A stretch of 64,000 nt of DNA, taken from Annona cherimola (taxonomy: Eukaryota; Streptophyta; Magnoliopsida; Magnoliales; Annonaceae). The stretch is from positions 123,040,564-123,104,563 of the forward strand of contig CM059971.1 in the NCBI GenBank assembly GCA_030490835.1, written 5' to 3'. The first letter of the stretch is position 1, and every line of letters begins with the position of its first letter. Under the pieces are notes generated by a model. The model worked only from the letters and a program-made list of their open reading frames with translations, ran no database searches and was not told where the DNA came from. Shown piece by piece: positions 62,030-64,000 of the stretch. The translations under genes were made by a program, and so were the position numbers.

Positions 62030-62645
62030 AGATGACCGAAAGGGCGTCGTCTGGCAAATGTGTGCGCGGTCTCCGTTGACTGTCAGAGCCGCGTCGTGCA
62101 ATCAGCGTTGAAGATGCGTGTGCTCCATGTGGCACCACGATGAAAAGAACTTTGCATGGCTGAATTGCTGAAAGGCTGGGCATTTGACGGGGATCAGCTG
62201 GCAGGGATGCAATGGGGCAGCGGATCGAGGTACCCCGCCCAAAAATCTCGGTTGACGATGATCCACGTCCGGGTTCTGGTTATGGAACTACGGCGCGAGT
62301 ACGACGATCCACGTGTGGGGTTTGGAACTACGCTTACGGTGGGGATTTGAGGTAGGCGTCCCGCGGGATCGGAATATTCCGCAGGTAAACTGCCACGAAC
62401 GTCGCTCCCTCACGGACACAAGCTGGAAGCTCGCAAGTCGACAAGCCGTCCAATTTGAGCCCTCAGGAGAGGAGGTGAACGTCATTTTCGTAGGACGGAC
62501 GGAAAGAGTGCGCAATTCGATTCGGCAGTCGGCAACACCGCACAACAGCGGTCGAGGAATTTCACTTCGAGAACGGAATGTCGGATGGGTCGAAAGTCCA
62601 GCCGGCATGCCCATTCGCATTCCGCAAGCCGGACACTAGTACACT
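62030..62645. other. GC-rich island of unknown nature
   Basis: About 600 bases of roughly balanced base composition stand in very AT-rich DNA. Overlapping open frames of about 110 codons exist on both strands (62313-62639 plus, 62288-62620 minus), as expected of GC-rich DNA without stops. Neither frame shows a motif I know. It could be a captured gene fragment, a CpG-rich piece of a decayed gene, or transposon sequence. Confidence 0.4.
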
Positions 62646-63177
62646 CGCACAACACATTAAACTTGTTGTTGTATACAGAATTAGCTGCAATGAATATACT
62701 TAGAATACAGAATCTAATTATAGGTTATTTGATTGTATGTTTATTATTCTTTTATTATAAATTGACTATTTTACTTTTGCTTTCATTGTTTCTACTCCAT
62801 ACTTGTTTTTATATGGGGTCCTCTTACAAAGAAGTCGTCTTGCGAAATCTAATCTATTTGGTTCATCTTGGACATTTATATAAATTCACTTAATTTATTA
62901 TATTTAATATCATGCATTGCTAATTTAATTAGAAGATAGCAAATAAAAAATGTGTGCGACCATGCTAGCAGGGGCATACCCTGTTGGTCACAAAATATGG
63001 TTGTATGTCACAATGCCCATGTTCAATCTTTTTATTGTTAGGAGTGTAAAATTTGTTCTTAGGTTAGGGGTATTTACAATTGTCGTCCTTGAGAATAAGA
63101 ATATTCAGAAGATATCCCTTTATGGTGAAGGTTATGAAGGTACTTGATTTGTAATATAAGATGTTACAATGTATATA

Positions 63178-63567
63178 GCGGAATGATCTTTTCAGACCGG
63201 TCGAAAATCCGGTGATTTCCGACCGGTCAAAAAATATATTTTTTGAATTTTTTTTGAAAAATAATTTTATAAACATGTTAATCTAGTTATATTTAATCTA
63301 TAAATCAATTTTTAACATTTTTGGATATATCTATATATTTATTTTGAATTTTTAAATACAAGGGTATTTAAGTCATTTTAAGAATATTTAAAATGACTTA
63401 AATATCCCTGTATTTAAAAATCCAAAATAAATATATATACATATTTAAAAATGATAAAACTTGGTTTATAGATTAAATATAATTAGATTAATATGTTTAT
63501 AAAAAAAATTTCAAAAAAAAAAAGCAAAAAAAAATATTTTTTGACCGGTCTGAAAAGATCGGTACTC
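63178..63567. mobile_element. Palindromic MITE with 9-bp target duplication, GATCTTTT family, copy 4
   Basis: ATGTATATA stands at 63169-63177 and 63568-63576, a perfect 9-bp duplication. Inside the ends is a perfect 18-base inverted repeat, GATCTTTTCAGACCGGTC at 63185-63202 facing 63543-63560, and the rest folds back through TAAGTCATTTTAAGAATATT near 63369. It is the best-preserved member of the family at 2258, 4819 and 39444 and supports a Mutator-type origin. Confidence 0.8.
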
Positions 63568-63602
63568 ATGTATATATATACATATACATATACATATATA
63601 TG

Positions 63603-64000
63603 TAGAACATTTCCTGCTGCACCATAAGTAGTGGTGCATTTGGCTCAAAATGGGTCATACGTATACTTAAATATATTAATACTTTATACAATCATTTATC
63701 TATATATAAATTTTATAGTAAATGATTTACATGTTGGAAAAACAACTTTAAAGTTGTTATTTACATCAAATTATTTTATTAAGTTAAATTTATACCATTT
63801 TCAGATGGAGTCCATACACATATCCAATTGGGATGAAAATTGATATGGTAAAAGAATACATAATTCTAAATACAATGAGTTGAGTAAATTATAATTTTAT
63901 AATTATTAGGGGACCATTTTAAAACAACTATACCATAATTGTGGTGCAGTGAACCTGCACCTGAATATTTCTCAAATATATAGAGAGAGACTGCTCCGGT
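63603..64000. mobile_element. Palindromic MITE, GTGCAGT-end family, reaching the window end
   Basis: GCTGCACCATAAGTAGTGGTGC at the left is mirrored by TGTGGTGCAGTGAACCTGC at the right. The interior shares ATTTACATGTTGGAAAAAC and CCATTTTCAGATGGAGTC with the cluster at 56396-58790 (minus type). The right end may lie just inside or outside the window. Confidence 0.6.

Noticed and set aside
62288..62639. Overlapping open frames of about 110 codons on both strands as a possible gene
   Set aside because: Frames on both strands of GC-rich DNA occur by chance; neither has a known motif, splice context or conserved composition.

Overview
The window is nuclear DNA of a flowering plant. Genes are split by many GT-AG introns, intergenic DNA is very AT-rich and packed with small inverted-repeat transposons (MITEs), and every recognisable product is a plant family: type 3 metallothionein, GH5 endo-beta-mannanase, TOD1/MUCI70 (DUF616) protein and plant NSF. 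I cannot name the species. There is no bacterial, organellar or viral signature.

Layout. At 2.7 kb lies an orphan copy of the first NSF exon. From 8.66 to 23.88 kb (+) runs a complete NSF (vesicle-fusing AAA+ ATPase) gene of 21 inferred exons, with large introns carrying transposons. At 27.66-28.14 kb and 34.42-35.15 kb (+) are two type 3 metallothionein genes with identical three-exon structure, a tandem duplicate pair. At 35.71-38.40 kb (-) is a five-exon endo-beta-mannanase gene. Its last splice junction appears to read TGA where the family has a Trp codon, so this allele may be non-functional. At 42.24-48.36 kb (-) is a nine-exon TOD1/MUCI70-domain gene for a predicted Golgi type II membrane protein. 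From 49 kb to the end I see no convincing gene, only MITE clusters, a few tandem duplications and two GC-richer patches.

The genes do not form a pathway. NSF is general membrane-fusion machinery, metallothioneins bind metal ions, and mannanase and MUCI70 both concern cell-wall polysaccharides, but their adjacency is probably chance. The strongest structural signal is the transposon load. Two inverted copies of one hAT-type element carry perfect 8-bp target duplications. Several palindromic Mutator-type elements have perfect 9-bp duplications. A Tourist/Harbinger-type MITE family has TAA duplications, and there is a 5'-truncated RTE-type LINE. One NSF intron holds a perfect 52-bp hairpin. Exon coordinates are conceptual, read from splice signals and reading frame, without transcript evidence.
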